A stretch of DNA of 34,658 bases from JANQLC01 sp036881805 (GTDB taxonomy: Bacteria; Bacteroidota; Bacteroidia; Flavobacteriales; JANQLC01): assembly GCA_036881805.1 (NCBI GenBank), contig JBAJNK010000037.1, positions 1 to 34,658 on the forward strand. The letters are read 5' to 3'. The position numbers and the translations under genes were made by a program. The notes below the pieces were generated by a model. That model saw only the letters and a list, made by a program, of their open reading frames with translations. It did not search any database and had not been told where the DNA came from. Below, in pieces: positions 1 through 8,912 of this stretch (position 1 is the first letter of the stretch; every line of letters begins with the position of its first letter).

Positions 1-10
1 TAAAGAAAAG

Positions 11-1363
11 ATGAAAATAACAGGATGTTGTAAATGGGTATTGTTGTCATTCTTGTTGTTTGTGAGTTGCGACAGCTTTCTCGATATAGAACCGAAAGGA
101 AGAGTCATTCCCAAAACCTTGGAAGACTTTAGGCTTTTAATAGACGGCGCTTACGCTGACTATAAAGAAGTATCGTATAAATCACTGCTGGCATTTAGAA
201 CCGATGAATTAAAGCCTAATTATACAGGCTATGCCTCTGTATTTGATGATCGGTATAAGGATATTTACCTTTGGAATGATGCAGCCCCTGGCCCGAAAAC
301 CAAGGAATTTCCGTATCGAGCCTTTTACAATAACATTTTTACCGTCAATCACATTATAAACAAAGGGCGTAAAACCATAAAAACCGATTCGGAAAAAGAA
401 CAGCTTATGGGCGAAGCCTATGCCTTGCGGGCGTATGCATACTTTGATCTGATCAATTTATACGGCAAGCCTTACCGAGCTGAAACCGCTGCTTCCGATA
501 CCGGCGTGCCCTTGGTGCTCGATCTCGATTTGGAAGGAAAATTTAAACCCCAATTGGTTCAGCGGATTTATGACCAAGTCTTAGCGGATATGGCAGAAGC
601 CAAAAAACGTTTAAACACAACAGTGCCAGAAACGGGATTCAATTACCGATTTTCCGTGCTTGCCCTATACGCGCTGGAAGCGCGGGTTAACTTATACATG
701 GAGCGCTGGGAATCGACCTTGCAGGCAGCCGATAAAGCGCTATCCCTGAAAAGCACCCTGGTAAACCTCAATGAAGAAGTATCAGTTTTACCGAACGCCT
801 ATGATTCGCCGGAATCCATATTGGCCTTGGAAAATACTTTTGAAGTAAAGACCAGCCTTCATAATGTCTCTCATGTTTCGTACGAACTGCTCAATTTGTA
901 TGATATGGAAAACGATTCGAGGTTTTCGCTCTATTTTCCCAGGCAAGGCGTGGTTGCAAAAGGCGGGGCGCCAAACAAGTGCTCTTTTAGAGTGGCCGAA
1001 CTGTATTTGATCCAATCGGAAGCCTTGTTGCATTTGGATCGCTTAGCCGACGCTAAAAAAGCCTTGTTGACGCTGATCCGAAACCGATACCAAACGGAAG
1101 GTCTGCCGGAAAGAGAGAAGCGCATCGAGTCGATGGATAAGGCCGCTTTTACAGCAGAATTGTCCGATGAAAGGCAAAGGGAGCTCGCTTTGGAGGGGCA
1201 CCGCTGGTTTGATTTGAGAAGGACTACCCAACCGCAAATCACCCATGTTTATAAAGGAAAGACCTATACCTTGCAGCAAAACGACCCCCGCTATACGCTT
1301 CCTTTCCCCAAAGAGGCGCGCTTGCGCAATCCGTTTTTAACCCACCCAGAACCGGGATCGTAA
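11..1363 (+). CDS. SusD/RagB-family outer-membrane nutrient-binding lipoprotein
   Basis: 450 residues. The N-terminus is a lipoprotein signal peptide with hydrophobic core and lipobox FVSC (Cys20), followed by DSFLDIEPKG, the usual start of mature SusD proteins. The TPR-like segment AYALRAYAYFDLINLYGKPY (about residues 137-156) and the C-terminal signature ELALEGHRWFDLRRT (about 396-410) are typical of SusD/RagB. By family knowledge it sits on the cell surface as the lid of a SusC-type TonB-dependent transporter and captures glycans or peptides; the substrate cannot be read from sequence. It is somewhat shorter than many SusD proteins (450 against roughly 500-600). The partner susC is normally immediately upstream and would lie outside the left edge. 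No convincing terminator follows the stop. Confidence 0.93.
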   Translation: MKITGCCKWVLLSFLLFVSCDSFLDIEPKGRVIPKTLEDFRLLIDGAYADYKEVSYKSLLAFRTDELKPNYTGYASVFDDRYKDIYLWNDAAPGPKTKEFPYRAFYNNIFTVNHIINKGRKTIKTDSEKEQLMGEAYALRAYAYFDLINLYGKPYRAETAASDTGVPLVLDLDLEGKFKPQLVQRIYDQVLADMAEAKKRLNTTVPETGFNYRFSVLALYALEARVNLYMERWESTLQAADKALSLKSTLVNLNEEVSVLPNAYDSPESILALENTFEVKTSLHNVSHVSYELLNLYDMENDSRFSLYFPRQGVVAKGGAPNKCSFRVAELYLIQSEALLHLDRLADAKKALLTLIRNRYQTEGLPEREKRIESMDKAAFTAELSDERQRELALEGHRWFDLRRTTQPQITHVYKGKTYTLQQNDPRYTLPFPKEARLRNPFLTHPEPGS

Positions 1364-1371
1364 CCGTCCGG

Positions 1372-1635
1372 CTATATTTCCTTGCGCGGAAGAGATGGGG
1401 GCCTCAGCCTTGTAGCCACTTCGGATACGGGTACCATTTGAAAACCTGCGTATTTTATGTACTCGACAACATCAGAATAGGGTGCAAAAGCGCTTTTTCT
1501 ATAAACGCGATACAATTGTATCCTCGCCGATCGGTCGCGGGTTTTCATTTCAATTAAAACCGCTATATTTGTTTTAGCATTGATTTTATGACTGAGCGTG
1601 ATACATGCCCAATCAAAATACTTCAATAAACGCAT
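1372..1635 (-). CDS. Possible small hypothetical protein (87 aa)
   Basis: An open frame fills the gap between the susD-like gene and the next plus-strand gene. The translation looks protein-like in composition (for example DVVEYIKYAGFQMVPVSEVA), with no signal peptide or membrane segment. I recognise no family. Against it: the start is only 6 bp from the start of the divergent gene at 1642, no TAnnTTTG element lies upstream on the minus strand, and the probable promoter of the 1642 gene falls inside this frame. It may be chance or the remnant of a gene. Confidence 0.22.
   Translation of the reverse strand: MRLLKYFDWACITLSHKINAKTNIAVLIEMKTRDRSARIQLYRVYRKSAFAPYSDVVEYIKYAGFQMVPVSEVATRLRPPSLPRKEI
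1564..1571 (+). promoter_or_regulatory. Bacteroidota -7 element for the small membrane protein gene
   Basis: TATATTTG matches TAnnTTTG, the -7 box of Bacteroidota primary-sigma promoters. The expected -33 position holds only a weak TTTTC. It predicts a transcript start near 1578 and a leader of about 65 nt to the ATG at 1642. Confidence 0.5.
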
Positions 1636-1641
1636 TTAAAA

Positions 1642-1887
1642 ATGAAAACATGGATAAAGTTCGTGAGATCGCAATTCTGGGCTTACTTCATATTTGGAAC
1701 CTCATTCGTATTCGCAGGTGCTTTCTTTTTTGTACGGGGTAATTCAGCAATGGGCAGTCTTTTAATGATAGCCGGCGTGGGTCAGTTGATCATTTTTTAT
1801 GGTTTGCTCTTTTACCTGTATAAAGGAAAGTTAAAAGATGCCATAGCGGAAGCCAGATATAAAACCACGCATAAAAATAGCGGTTGA
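1642..1887 (+). CDS. Small two-helix membrane protein, unknown function
   Basis: 81 residues. Two hydrophobic segments are visible (about residues 12-31 and 38-60) joined by a short turn with RGNSAMG, followed by a basic cytoplasmic-type tail (YKGKLKDAIAEARYKTTHKNSG). The short basic N-terminus suggests both ends face the cytoplasm. I recognise no family. The TAnnTTTG element at 1564-1571 supports transcription as its own unit. Two other small double-helix proteins with basic tails occur in this window (13134-13394 and 15123-15407), but there is no obvious sequence identity between them. Confidence 0.6.
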   Translation: MKTWIKFVRSQFWAYFIFGTSFVFAGAFFFVRGNSAMGSLLMIAGVGQLIIFYGLLFYLYKGKLKDAIAEARYKTTHKNSG

Positions 1888-2270
1888 TTAAAAATGTTTT
1901 ATGATACTCGCTGGGGTGAACAAAGCGATAGCCCTAGCTGTATATATCGTTTTTGTCAGTAGTATTAACATGATAATAAGGCACTTGGGCTTCTTATTTG
2001 GCCTCGCTGCCCTTTGGATTGAAAAGCCGCCGGTTTTTTGATCTTGTACGCCCTTGTATTCTTTACATCAATGAGAATTTTAGGCTTTTCTGTGCTTTCC
2101 AGTACTTTTTTAAAAGCGCTCATCATCGTGAATGCAGCACTGTCGTTGCTCAACATAGGGTGATCATAAGAATTTTAATAAATAGATTATAGTCTCGCCC
2201 TTGCGGTTAAGGGTTGTCGGTGTTTTCAGGCGCACCCGACTGGGTAGTCGAGTCTAAAATCCCAACCTTA
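1888..2270. other. Gene-poor stretch before repeat block A
   Basis: No convincing gene. A 63-codon minus-strand frame (1965-2156) has a protein-like middle part but no promoter, and a plus-strand frame overlaps it. The T/G-rich character of block A already begins near 2195. Confidence 0.5.
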
Positions 2271-2780
2271 TTTTTTTGTCTTGTCTTGTAAGTCGGTTTA
2301 AAAAGGCAGGTGTTTTTCAGTATTTATCCGGTGTGGCGGTTTTGAAAACAGGGATTCATTTTTCGTCCCTGTGGGAAGTCTGGAAAAGGAGATATTTTTA
2401 ATTTTATTCTGTGGCGCTTATGAACGCCTAGACCTATCGCTGCTGATTTTGTCTTGTATGACGGTTTAAAAAGTGTCTTTTTTATGCTTATCCTTCGTGT
2501 CGGTTTAACAATCGGCAGGTTACAAAGAAAAGGGAAAGCTATTTTTGGCCTTTTCTCTTCGGGTTGAGTTAAAGTAGATGCCTTTTGGGCTTTATCCCGA
2601 CGGGTGTTTTTCACGGTATCACCGGTGGTGCATCTGACTCCCTCAGCCTTGTTTTTTGCCCTTTGGTGTTGGTTTGAAAAAAGGAGTGGCTTTTTGCGCT
2701 TGTCTTTTTGTGGCGGTTTTGAACGGTCTGAGTTGTTTTGTTAGTCGTGTGGATTGCTTTGGCGGGTTTGCTGCACGGGT
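2271..2780. repeat. Degenerate tandem repeat block A (about 42-bp period)
   Basis: About a dozen imperfect units, each starting with a T-run followed by a cTTGTctt-like stretch, then tGTGGCGGTTTtgAAAA and a G-rich tail. The 15-mer TGTGGCGGTTTTGAA occurs exactly at 2332-2346 and 2709-2723, 377 bp apart (nine steps of about 42). A 23-bp segment at 2283-2305 recurs at 2451-2473 with two mismatches, 168 bp apart (four steps of 42). Open frames across the block are short and carry no domain. Block B at 12655-13053 is the same family in the opposite orientation. Confidence 0.75.
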
Positions 2781-2839
2781 GCGTTATTCTAGTTGACTGT
2801 TTCGATTTGTCCGTGCGATTGGCTCAGCCGTTTTTCGCC

Positions 2840-2867
2840 TTGAATTGCGCTTGAATTCGTAACTTTG
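2840..2867 (+). promoter_or_regulatory. Probable promoter of the purine operon
   Basis: TAACTTTG at 2860-2867 fits TAnnTTTG. A TTG at 2840-2842 lies 17 bp upstream, slightly shorter than the usual 19. The leader to the purL ATG at 2928 is about 55 nt. I see no riboswitch fold or obvious operator in it. Confidence 0.6.
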
Positions 2868-2927
2868 CCCTGAGGCACAGCAAGCCGTGAGTCAGCTGAA
2901 TGTACCACTCTTTTCCGAGCGAAAGCC

Positions 2928-5900
2928 ATGGGGTTTAGAATTTTTGTAGAAAAGAAAACCGCTTTTGAATCGACCGCACCGCTTCTCGAGGCCTTACGCC
3001 AGCACACGGGGATCCAATCCCTCGCCCGATATCGGGTTTACGATATATTTGGACTTTCCGCCGATGCGTTCCCAGACCAGGCACTGGAAATTTTGGCCGA
3101 CCCGGTGACGGATATTTTACACACGACTTTGGCATTGCCCGCGCGCTACTTCGCTGTAGAATGCCTGCCGGGCCAATACGACCCGCGCGCAGATGCGGCA
3201 ATCCAGTGCTTTCAACTCCTCGGCCTAGATGCCATTAGCATAAAAACCGCTGTGCTTTACACCTTTGCGGGCGTGTCGGATCGAGGTCTCCAAGAGATAA
3301 AAGACCAACTGATCAATCCCATCGAATCCCGAGAAAAGGATTTGAGCCTATTGGCGTTAGAGGCCCTGCCCGAATCGAATCCTGTACCCACCATCACCGG
3401 TTTTACCCGTTTCGATCAATCCAAACGCCGAGACCTGCACCAAACTTATGGGCTTTCTATGGATATGGCCGATTTGGCTCATGTTCAAAATCACTTTCAA
3501 TCCATCGGTCGAGACCCCACGGAGACCGAGCTCAAGGTTTTGGATACCTATTGGAGCGACCACTGCCGCCACAGCACGTTTGAAACCGAGATCACAGCGA
3601 TAACCATCGATTCCAAATTTGAAAAGCGCATCCGGCAAACCCTAGACTATTATCTCTCATTGCGCGAATCCCTGGCGATTCAAAAGCCCGTTCGACTGAT
3701 GGACTTGGCTACGATTATGGGTGCGCAGCTCAACCGCAGGGGTCGGATCGACAACTTGGATATTTCACCAGAGGTCAACGCCTGTTCCATCGCAATCGAT
3801 GTGGACGAAGATGGTCAAACCGAACCCTGGTTGTTGCAGTTTAAAAATGAAACCCACAACCACCCCACCGAAGTGGACCCCTACGGAGGGGCGAGCAGCT
3901 GTATTGGGGGTGCGATTCGCGACCCGCTCAGCGGCAGGGCTTTTGTCTTTCAGGCGATGCGACTCAGCGGGAGCGCCAACCCATTGGCGAATACGCCGGA
4001 ACGGGCGCCAGCCGGAAAACTACCCCAAAAAAAGATCACGACCGAAGCGGCGCACGGGTATAGTGCATACGGCAATCAAATCGGGTTGGCCACCTCCCAG
4101 GTGAGCGAAATCTACGATGAAGGCTACCGTGCCAAGCGGATGGAAGTGGGTTTTGTGGTCGGTGCGGTAAAAAGGGATTGGGTACGACGTGAAGCACCCG
4201 GCCCCGGCGACGTAGTCCTGCTGTTGGGCGGTCGTACCGGTCGCGATGGCATCGGGGGCGCCAGCGGTTCCTCAAAAGTGCGGGACAACCAGGCGTTAAA
4301 AGCGCTGCGCGCCGAAGTGCAAAAGGGCAATGCCCCTGTAGGACGCAAGCTGCAACGCCTATTTCGGAAAGAAGAAGTAATCCGGTTGATCAAGCGATGC
4401 AACGACTTGGGCGCCGGCGGTATTTCAGTGGCTATCGGAGAGATCGCCCCCGGCGTTCGCATCGATTTGGATGCGGTCCCGGTTAAATACCAGGGCCTCA
4501 ACGGCACGGAAATCGCCCTTTCCGAGTCCCAGGAACGGCTGGCAGTCGTCGTAGCCGCTGCAGATGCACAGCGCTTTATCGAATGTGCTGCAGCAGAAAA
4601 TCTAGCGGCTACCGCCGTGGCGACGGTAACCGAACGGGCACAGCTGGCCCTGATCTGGCAAGGACGTGAAATCGCAGTCCTAGATCGCCGTTTTTTAGAT
4701 ACCAACGGCGTGCACAAACGAGCTCGGGCCTGCATAGCCGATGGAATGGGCGACACGCCCTTCACCGAATCACAATTTACAAAAGCGGGTTACCTCAACC
4801 GCTTGCAAGCGCTCAACCACAGCTCGCAAAAGGGTTTGAAAGAACAATTCGATGCCAGTATCGGTCGGGGTACGGTACTCTTTCCGCTGGGCGGTCAAAC
4901 GGGGGATACGCCTGAGGATGTCAGCATTCAAAAGATACCCACCCAGGGGATGACCCATACGACCAGCATGGCCGCCTGGGGCTTTTCCCCAGCTGTGAGC
5001 CGCTGGAGTTGTTACCACGGGGGCTATTTTGCCGTGTTGGATTCCATTGCCAAAATCGTCGCTGGCGGCGGCTATTACCCCGCTATTCGCCTGTCTTTTC
5101 AGTCGTATTACGAGCGTTTGGGCACAGACCCAAAAAATTGGGGAAAACCGCTGGGCTCATTGCTCGGAACCATTCGAGCACAACGGGACTTTGAAATTCC
5201 CGCTATCGGCGGAAAAGATAGTATGAGCGGCAGTTATCGGGATATGCACGTCCCCCCTACCCTGATTTCTTTTGCCGTTTGCCCATCTCTTGTTCAACGC
5301 GCTACCCCAGCTACCCTACCGGTCGAATCGGGCTATATATGCGCCTTCATCCCGGCATACGACACCGATTTTTTGCCCGATGTAAAGCAGCTCACCACGG
5401 CCTACCAAAATTTTCACCAGCGGGTGAAAGACGGAAAAATTAAGGCTGCCATGGCGGTAAAGGCAGGTGGATTGGCTGAAACGCTTAGCTCGATGGCCTT
5501 TGGAAATGAAGTGGGCCTTCGGATTTCCACCGATTTGCCCCTGATGAAATACCTGCCCGGCGCCCTGGTCTTCCAGTCCCGCGAAAAGCCCGAATCAGCC
5601 GACGCCCTCCACATACTGGGAGCGGCTGTTCCCCACTCCAAAACCTTTGTCTTTAACGATATTGAAGTGCCCATATCCGTGGTCAAGCAAGCCTGGAAAG
5701 CGCCGTTGGAATCCATTTTTCCCACCCAGGCCCCGCCAGCACCCAAATGGGATATGCCCGTTGGCGACAGGACGAAAGGGCCCGTGACCCGCCGACATTT
5801 TGGCAGGCCCCGGGCGTTGATCACCGTATTTCCGGGCACCAATTCCGAGTACGACACCGCCAAGGCTTTCTGCGATGCGTGCGCCAACACACAGGAGTTC

Positions 5901-6596
5901 GTGTTTTGCAATTTGAGCGCCCAATCCATAGCCGAATCCATAAGGCGAATGAGACGAGCCATTAAAGCGGCACAAATCATCTGTATCCCAGGTGGCTTTA
6001 GCGCAGCCGATGAACCCGACGGTTCGGGTAAATTTATCGCAACCGTGCTGCGAAATCCGTACATTCGGGAAGAAATTCAAAAGTCATTGATACGAGGCGT
6101 TTTGATTTTGGGCATATGCAATGGCTTTCAGGCCTTGGTGCGGAGCGGCTTGCTGCCCTACGGTGAAGTGCGCAGCCTGCAAGCGGATTCACCTGCCTTA
6201 ACCTGTAACCACATCGCCCTACACCGCTCTCAAATGGTACGCGTGCGCGTGGTCAATGCCGACTCGCCCTGGTTACAGGGGATGAAAGATCGCGAATTCA
6301 CCATTCCCATCTCCCATGGAGAAGGGCGTTTTGTAGCTGGCAAAAAGACGCTCAAAGACCTGATTGAAATGGGGCAAATCGCTACCCAATATACGACCGA
6401 GAGCGGTGCGGTGGCCTTGGCACGACCACAAAATCCCAATGGATCCCTATTGGGCATAGAAGGCATTACGAGTCCATGCGGCCAGGTATTCGGACGGATG
6501 GGACATCCAGAGCGCTACGAGGCGGGGCTGATGCAGAACATTCCCGACGTTTCGTATCACGATATTTTTGAGAACGGTGTCGCCTATTTTACATAG
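2928..6596 (+). CDS. purL: Phosphoribosylformylglycinamidine synthase, single-chain (FGAR amidotransferase)
   Basis: 1222 residues. Catalyses ATP- and glutamine-dependent conversion of FGAR to FGAM, step 4 of purine synthesis, in the cytosol. Domain order: N-terminal PurS-like part; linker with DTYWSDHCRHSTFETE; synthetase core with the ATP/Mg site KNETHNHPTEVDPYGGASS (about 305-323); second synthetase-like half; C-terminal class I glutaminase. Glutaminase residues seen: nucleophile Cys1064 in GICNGFQ, and GHPERYE with His1193 and Glu1195. The variant PGGFSAADEPDGSGKF is typical of the large PurL clade of Clostridia and Bacteroides rather than the enterobacterial clade. The start MGFRIFVEKK agrees with that clade. 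First gene of the operon; 91 bp separate it from purC. Confidence 0.97.
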   Translation: MGFRIFVEKKTAFESTAPLLEALRQHTGIQSLARYRVYDIFGLSADAFPDQALEILADPVTDILHTTLALPARYFAVECLPGQYDPRADAAIQCFQLLGLDAISIKTAVLYTFAGVSDRGLQEIKDQLINPIESREKDLSLLALEALPESNPVPTITGFTRFDQSKRRDLHQTYGLSMDMADLAHVQNHFQSIGRDPTETELKVLDTYWSDHCRHSTFETEITAITIDSKFEKRIRQTLDYYLSLRESLAIQKPVRLMDLATIMGAQLNRRGRIDNLDISPEVNACSIAIDVDEDGQTEPWLLQFKNETHNHPTEVDPYGGASSCIGGAIRDPLSGRAFVFQAMRLSGSANPLANTPERAPAGKLPQKKITTEAAHGYSAYGNQIGLATSQVSEIYDEGYRAKRMEVGFVVGAVKRDWVRREAPGPGDVVLLLGGRTGRDGIGGASGSSKVRDNQALKALRAEVQKGNAPVGRKLQRLFRKEEVIRLIKRCNDLGAGGISVAIGEIAPGVRIDLDAVPVKYQGLNGTEIALSESQERLAVVVAAADAQRFIECAAAENLAATAVATVTERAQLALIWQGREIAVLDRRFLDTNGVHKRARACIADGMGDTPFTESQFTKAGYLNRLQALNHSSQKGLKEQFDASIGRGTVLFPLGGQTGDTPEDVSIQKIPTQGMTHTTSMAAWGFSPAVSRWSCYHGGYFAVLDSIAKIVAGGGYYPAIRLSFQSYYERLGTDPKNWGKPLGSLLGTIRAQRDFEIPAIGGKDSMSGSYRDMHVPPTLISFAVCPSLVQRATPATLPVESGYICAFIPAYDTDFLPDVKQLTTAYQNFHQRVKDGKIKAAMAVKAGGLAETLSSMAFGNEVGLRISTDLPLMKYLPGALVFQSREKPESADALHILGAAVPHSKTFVFNDIEVPISVVKQAWKAPLESIFPTQAPPAPKWDMPVGDRTKGPVTRRHFGRPRALITVFPGTNSEYDTAKAFCDACANTQEFVFCNLSAQSIAESIRRMRRAIKAAQIICIPGGFSAADEPDGSGKFIATVLRNPYIREEIQKSLIRGVLILGICNGFQALVRSGLLPYGEVRSLQADSPALTCNHIALHRSQMVRVRVVNADSPWLQGMKDREFTIPISHGEGRFVAGKKTLKDLIEMGQIATQYTTESGAVALARPQNPNGSLLGIEGITSPCGQVFGRMGHPERYEAGLMQNIPDVSYHDIFENGVAYFT

Positions 6597-6687
6597 CGAT
6601 TAAAACGATGGTGGATTACAGATTTTTTGGGACGCAGACCTATCTCGATCGACACGAAATTTCTACGTACCCCAAACAGCAGATTAC

Positions 6688-7413
6688 ATGAGCGATATAC
6701 CAGAAAAGCGAGATTTTCTCTACGAGGGCAAAGCCAAGCAGGTGTACAGCACCGAACGGCCGGACGAAGTCATCATCCACTACAAAGACGATGCGACAGC
6801 CTACAATGCGCAAAAGCGCGGTGTTGTATCGGACAAAGGTGTGTTTAACAATGCGATTAGCACCCATCTATTCGAGCTATTGGCACAACACGGCATCGCC
6901 ACCCACTTCATCGAAAAGATAAGCGATCGGGAGCAGCGCTGCAAGCGCGTATCCATCATACCGTTGGAGGTGATTCCCCGCAATTGGATAGCCGGCAGCA
7001 TGGCCAAACGGCTGGGGATCCAAGAGGGCACCCGCCCCCCAAATGCCATTTGCGACCTCTGCTACAAGGACGACGCCTTGGGCGACCCCTTGATCAACGA
7101 TGACCACGCCGTCGCTTTGGGGGTGACCACTTATGCCGAATTGAAGGAGATTTACAATACAACCGCTCAGATCAACGCACTGTTACAAGCGGAATTCGAT
7201 CGCGTGGGCATCGTTTTGGTCGATTGTAAACTCGAGTTCGGCAAAGACGCAGGCGGCGATCTCTTACTGGCCGACGAGATCAGCCCGGATACGTGTCGAC
7301 TGTGGGACAAGGCTACGCTGAAAAAGCTCGATAAAGATCGCTTTCGCCGGGATTTGGGCGCTGTGCGGGAGGCTTATGCCGAGATTCTGCAGCGATTGGA
7401 ATGCATGGGTTAA
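6688..7413 (+). CDS. purC: Phosphoribosylaminoimidazole-succinocarboxamide synthase (SAICAR synthetase)
   Basis: 241 residues, the normal length for the bacterial single-domain enzyme. Joins aspartate to CAIR using ATP to give SAICAR. Visible signatures: LYEGKAKQVY near the N-terminus (ATP-binding glycine loop), PLEVIPRNWIAGS in the middle (substrate-binding PLEVIVRN-type motif), and LLLADEISPDTCRLWD (DEISPD, metal/ATP site) near 191-206. Second gene of the purine operon, 23 bp before purF. CAIR formation (purE/purK) is not encoded in this window. Confidence 0.97.
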   Translation: MSDIPEKRDFLYEGKAKQVYSTERPDEVIIHYKDDATAYNAQKRGVVSDKGVFNNAISTHLFELLAQHGIATHFIEKISDREQRCKRVSIIPLEVIPRNWIAGSMAKRLGIQEGTRPPNAICDLCYKDDALGDPLINDDHAVALGVTTYAELKEIYNTTAQINALLQAEFDRVGIVLVDCKLEFGKDAGGDLLLADEISPDTCRLWDKATLKKLDKDRFRRDLGAVREAYAEILQRLECMG

Positions 7414-7436
7414 AACGAAGATAAAGGGCCACCATC

Positions 7437-8912
7437 ATGGAGACAAAAGCGCAATGGACACAACTATTTCGCTCCGATTACTACCGGCGGTTTCCAGAAC
7501 GGGAACCCCGGGATGCCATGCAGGAGGAATGCGGCATTTTCGGGGTCTACGCCCCCCGGTATATCGATACCTTTTCACTGGCGCAATTCGGCATGTTTGC
7601 CCTGCAACATCGCGGGCAAGAAGCTTGTGGCCTTTCCGTCTCACGCAACGGACAAATCCATACCTTTAAGCGGGAAGGATTGGTTTTGGACGCCTTTAAG
7701 TCCATTGCCGATATCGATCGATTCCAGGGAAATGCAGCGATTGGGCACACCCGCTATACCACCTCTGGAGACAGTCGAAAGTTGAATTTCCAGCCCCTAT
7801 ACGCACAGAATGACAGGGGTGAGTCCCTGCTCGCCATCGCGCAAAACGGTAATCTGGTGAACGATCACGCCCTGCGTGCCGCATTGGAGCGAGAAGGGGT
7901 TCACTTTTTAGCCACCTCCGATACAGAAGTCATCTTGCGCCTGATCCAAAAACACCTTTCAAAGGGAATTGCGCAAGCGGTTACGAGCACGACCCAAGCG
8001 ATTCGGGGGGGCTATTCCGTCTTAGCCTTAATGCCGAATTCGCTGGCCGCCTTTCGAGATCCAAACGGCATCCGCCCCCTCTGTATGGGTGAGCTGGATG
8101 CGGGTACCTGGGTATTCAGCTCGGAAACCTGTGGCCTAGACGCCGTAGGGGCTACCTACATCCGGGATTTGGATCCGGGTGAGCTGGTTATCGTCGACGA
8201 GCGGGGCATGCGATCCATTCACTATGCCAGCCAGCCCAAGCACCGCACCTGTTCGTTTGAATACATCTATTTTGCACGCCCGGATTCGAGGATTGAGAAC
8301 CGGGATGTGTACGAGTTCCGCGTTCGGGGTGGTGAAAAGCTATTCGAACAAAGCCCAGTAGAAGCCGACGTGGTGATCGGCGTCCCCGACTCCGGCGTCC
8401 CTTCAGCCATCGGTTATGCCAAAGCCTCCGGCATTCCGTTTTGCCCCATCCTCGTGAAGAACCGCTATATGAGTCGCTCTTTTATCGTCCCCACCCAGGA
8501 GATGCGCGAACGCGTCGTCAACCTAAAGCTCAACCCGATCCCCTCCCAGGTAAAAGACAAGCGCATCGTCGTTTTGGATGATTCCATCGTGCGGGGCACC
8601 ACGAGCAAGCGCTTGGTCAAAATCCTGCGCGAAGCGGGGGCCCGAGAGATTCACCTGCGCAGCGCCTCGCCCCCCATCGTGGCACCCTGTTTTTTGGGGA
8701 TCGACACACCCGATAAAAAAGACTTGATCTCGGCGCGCATGGACAAAGCGGAATTGGCAACGCATCTCGGCGCCGACTCCCTGGACTTTTTAAGTATGGA
8801 AAGCCTGGTAGACATGCTGGGCAGCCCAAACCATTGTTTCGGTTGTTTTACAGCGCGATATCCCGTCTCACCCGATGACAAAAAAAATCGCTTAGCCCAT
8901 GCTGACCTATAA
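7437..8912 (+). CDS. purF: Amidophosphoribosyltransferase, Fe-S type
   Basis: 491 residues. Committed step: PRPP plus glutamine to phosphoribosylamine. N-terminal Ntn glutaminase, with nucleophile Cys32 in EECGIFGVY exposed after prosequence cleavage, then QHRGQEACG and GHTRYTTSG. C-terminal phosphoribosyltransferase with PRPP loop VVLDDSIVRGTTSK. Four cysteines, Cys272 (HRTCSFEYIYFARPDS), Cys418 (APCFLGID), Cys467 and Cys470 (HCFGCF), match the 4Fe-4S ligands of Bacillus subtilis PurF, so an oxygen-labile cluster is likely. The ATG at 7437 gives an unusually long 31-residue prosequence; an ATG at 7518 would leave only MQEE before the cysteine. The 3' end overlaps purM by 14 bp. Confidence 0.96.
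   Translation: METKAQWTQLFRSDYYRRFPEREPRDAMQEECGIFGVYAPRYIDTFSLAQFGMFALQHRGQEACGLSVSRNGQIHTFKREGLVLDAFKSIADIDRFQGNAAIGHTRYTTSGDSRKLNFQPLYAQNDRGESLLAIAQNGNLVNDHALRAALEREGVHFLATSDTEVILRLIQKHLSKGIAQAVTSTTQAIRGGYSVLALMPNSLAAFRDPNGIRPLCMGELDAGTWVFSSETCGLDAVGATYIRDLDPGELVIVDERGMRSIHYASQPKHRTCSFEYIYFARPDSRIENRDVYEFRVRGGEKLFEQSPVEADVVIGVPDSGVPSAIGYAKASGIPFCPILVKNRYMSRSFIVPTQEMRERVVNLKLNPIPSQVKDKRIVVLDDSIVRGTTSKRLVKILREAGAREIHLRSASPPIVAPCFLGIDTPDKKDLISARMDKAELATHLGADSLDFLSMESLVDMLGSPNHCFGCFTARYPVSPDDKKNRLAHADL

Noticed and set aside
1965..2156. 63-codon minus-strand frame with a protein-like centre
   Set aside because: No promoter, overlaps a plus-strand frame of equal length, no known family; could be a remnant but cannot be supported.
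2324..2614. 96-codon minus-strand frame
   Set aside because: It is made entirely of repeat block A units; the Lys/Pro-rich translation reflects the repeat, not a protein family.
3721..4104. 127-codon plus-strand frame inside purL, and the long minus-strand frames within purL, purF, purM and purH
   Set aside because: They are shadows of well-conserved purine genes, Arg/Pro/Ala-rich, with no domain, promoter or spacing of their own.
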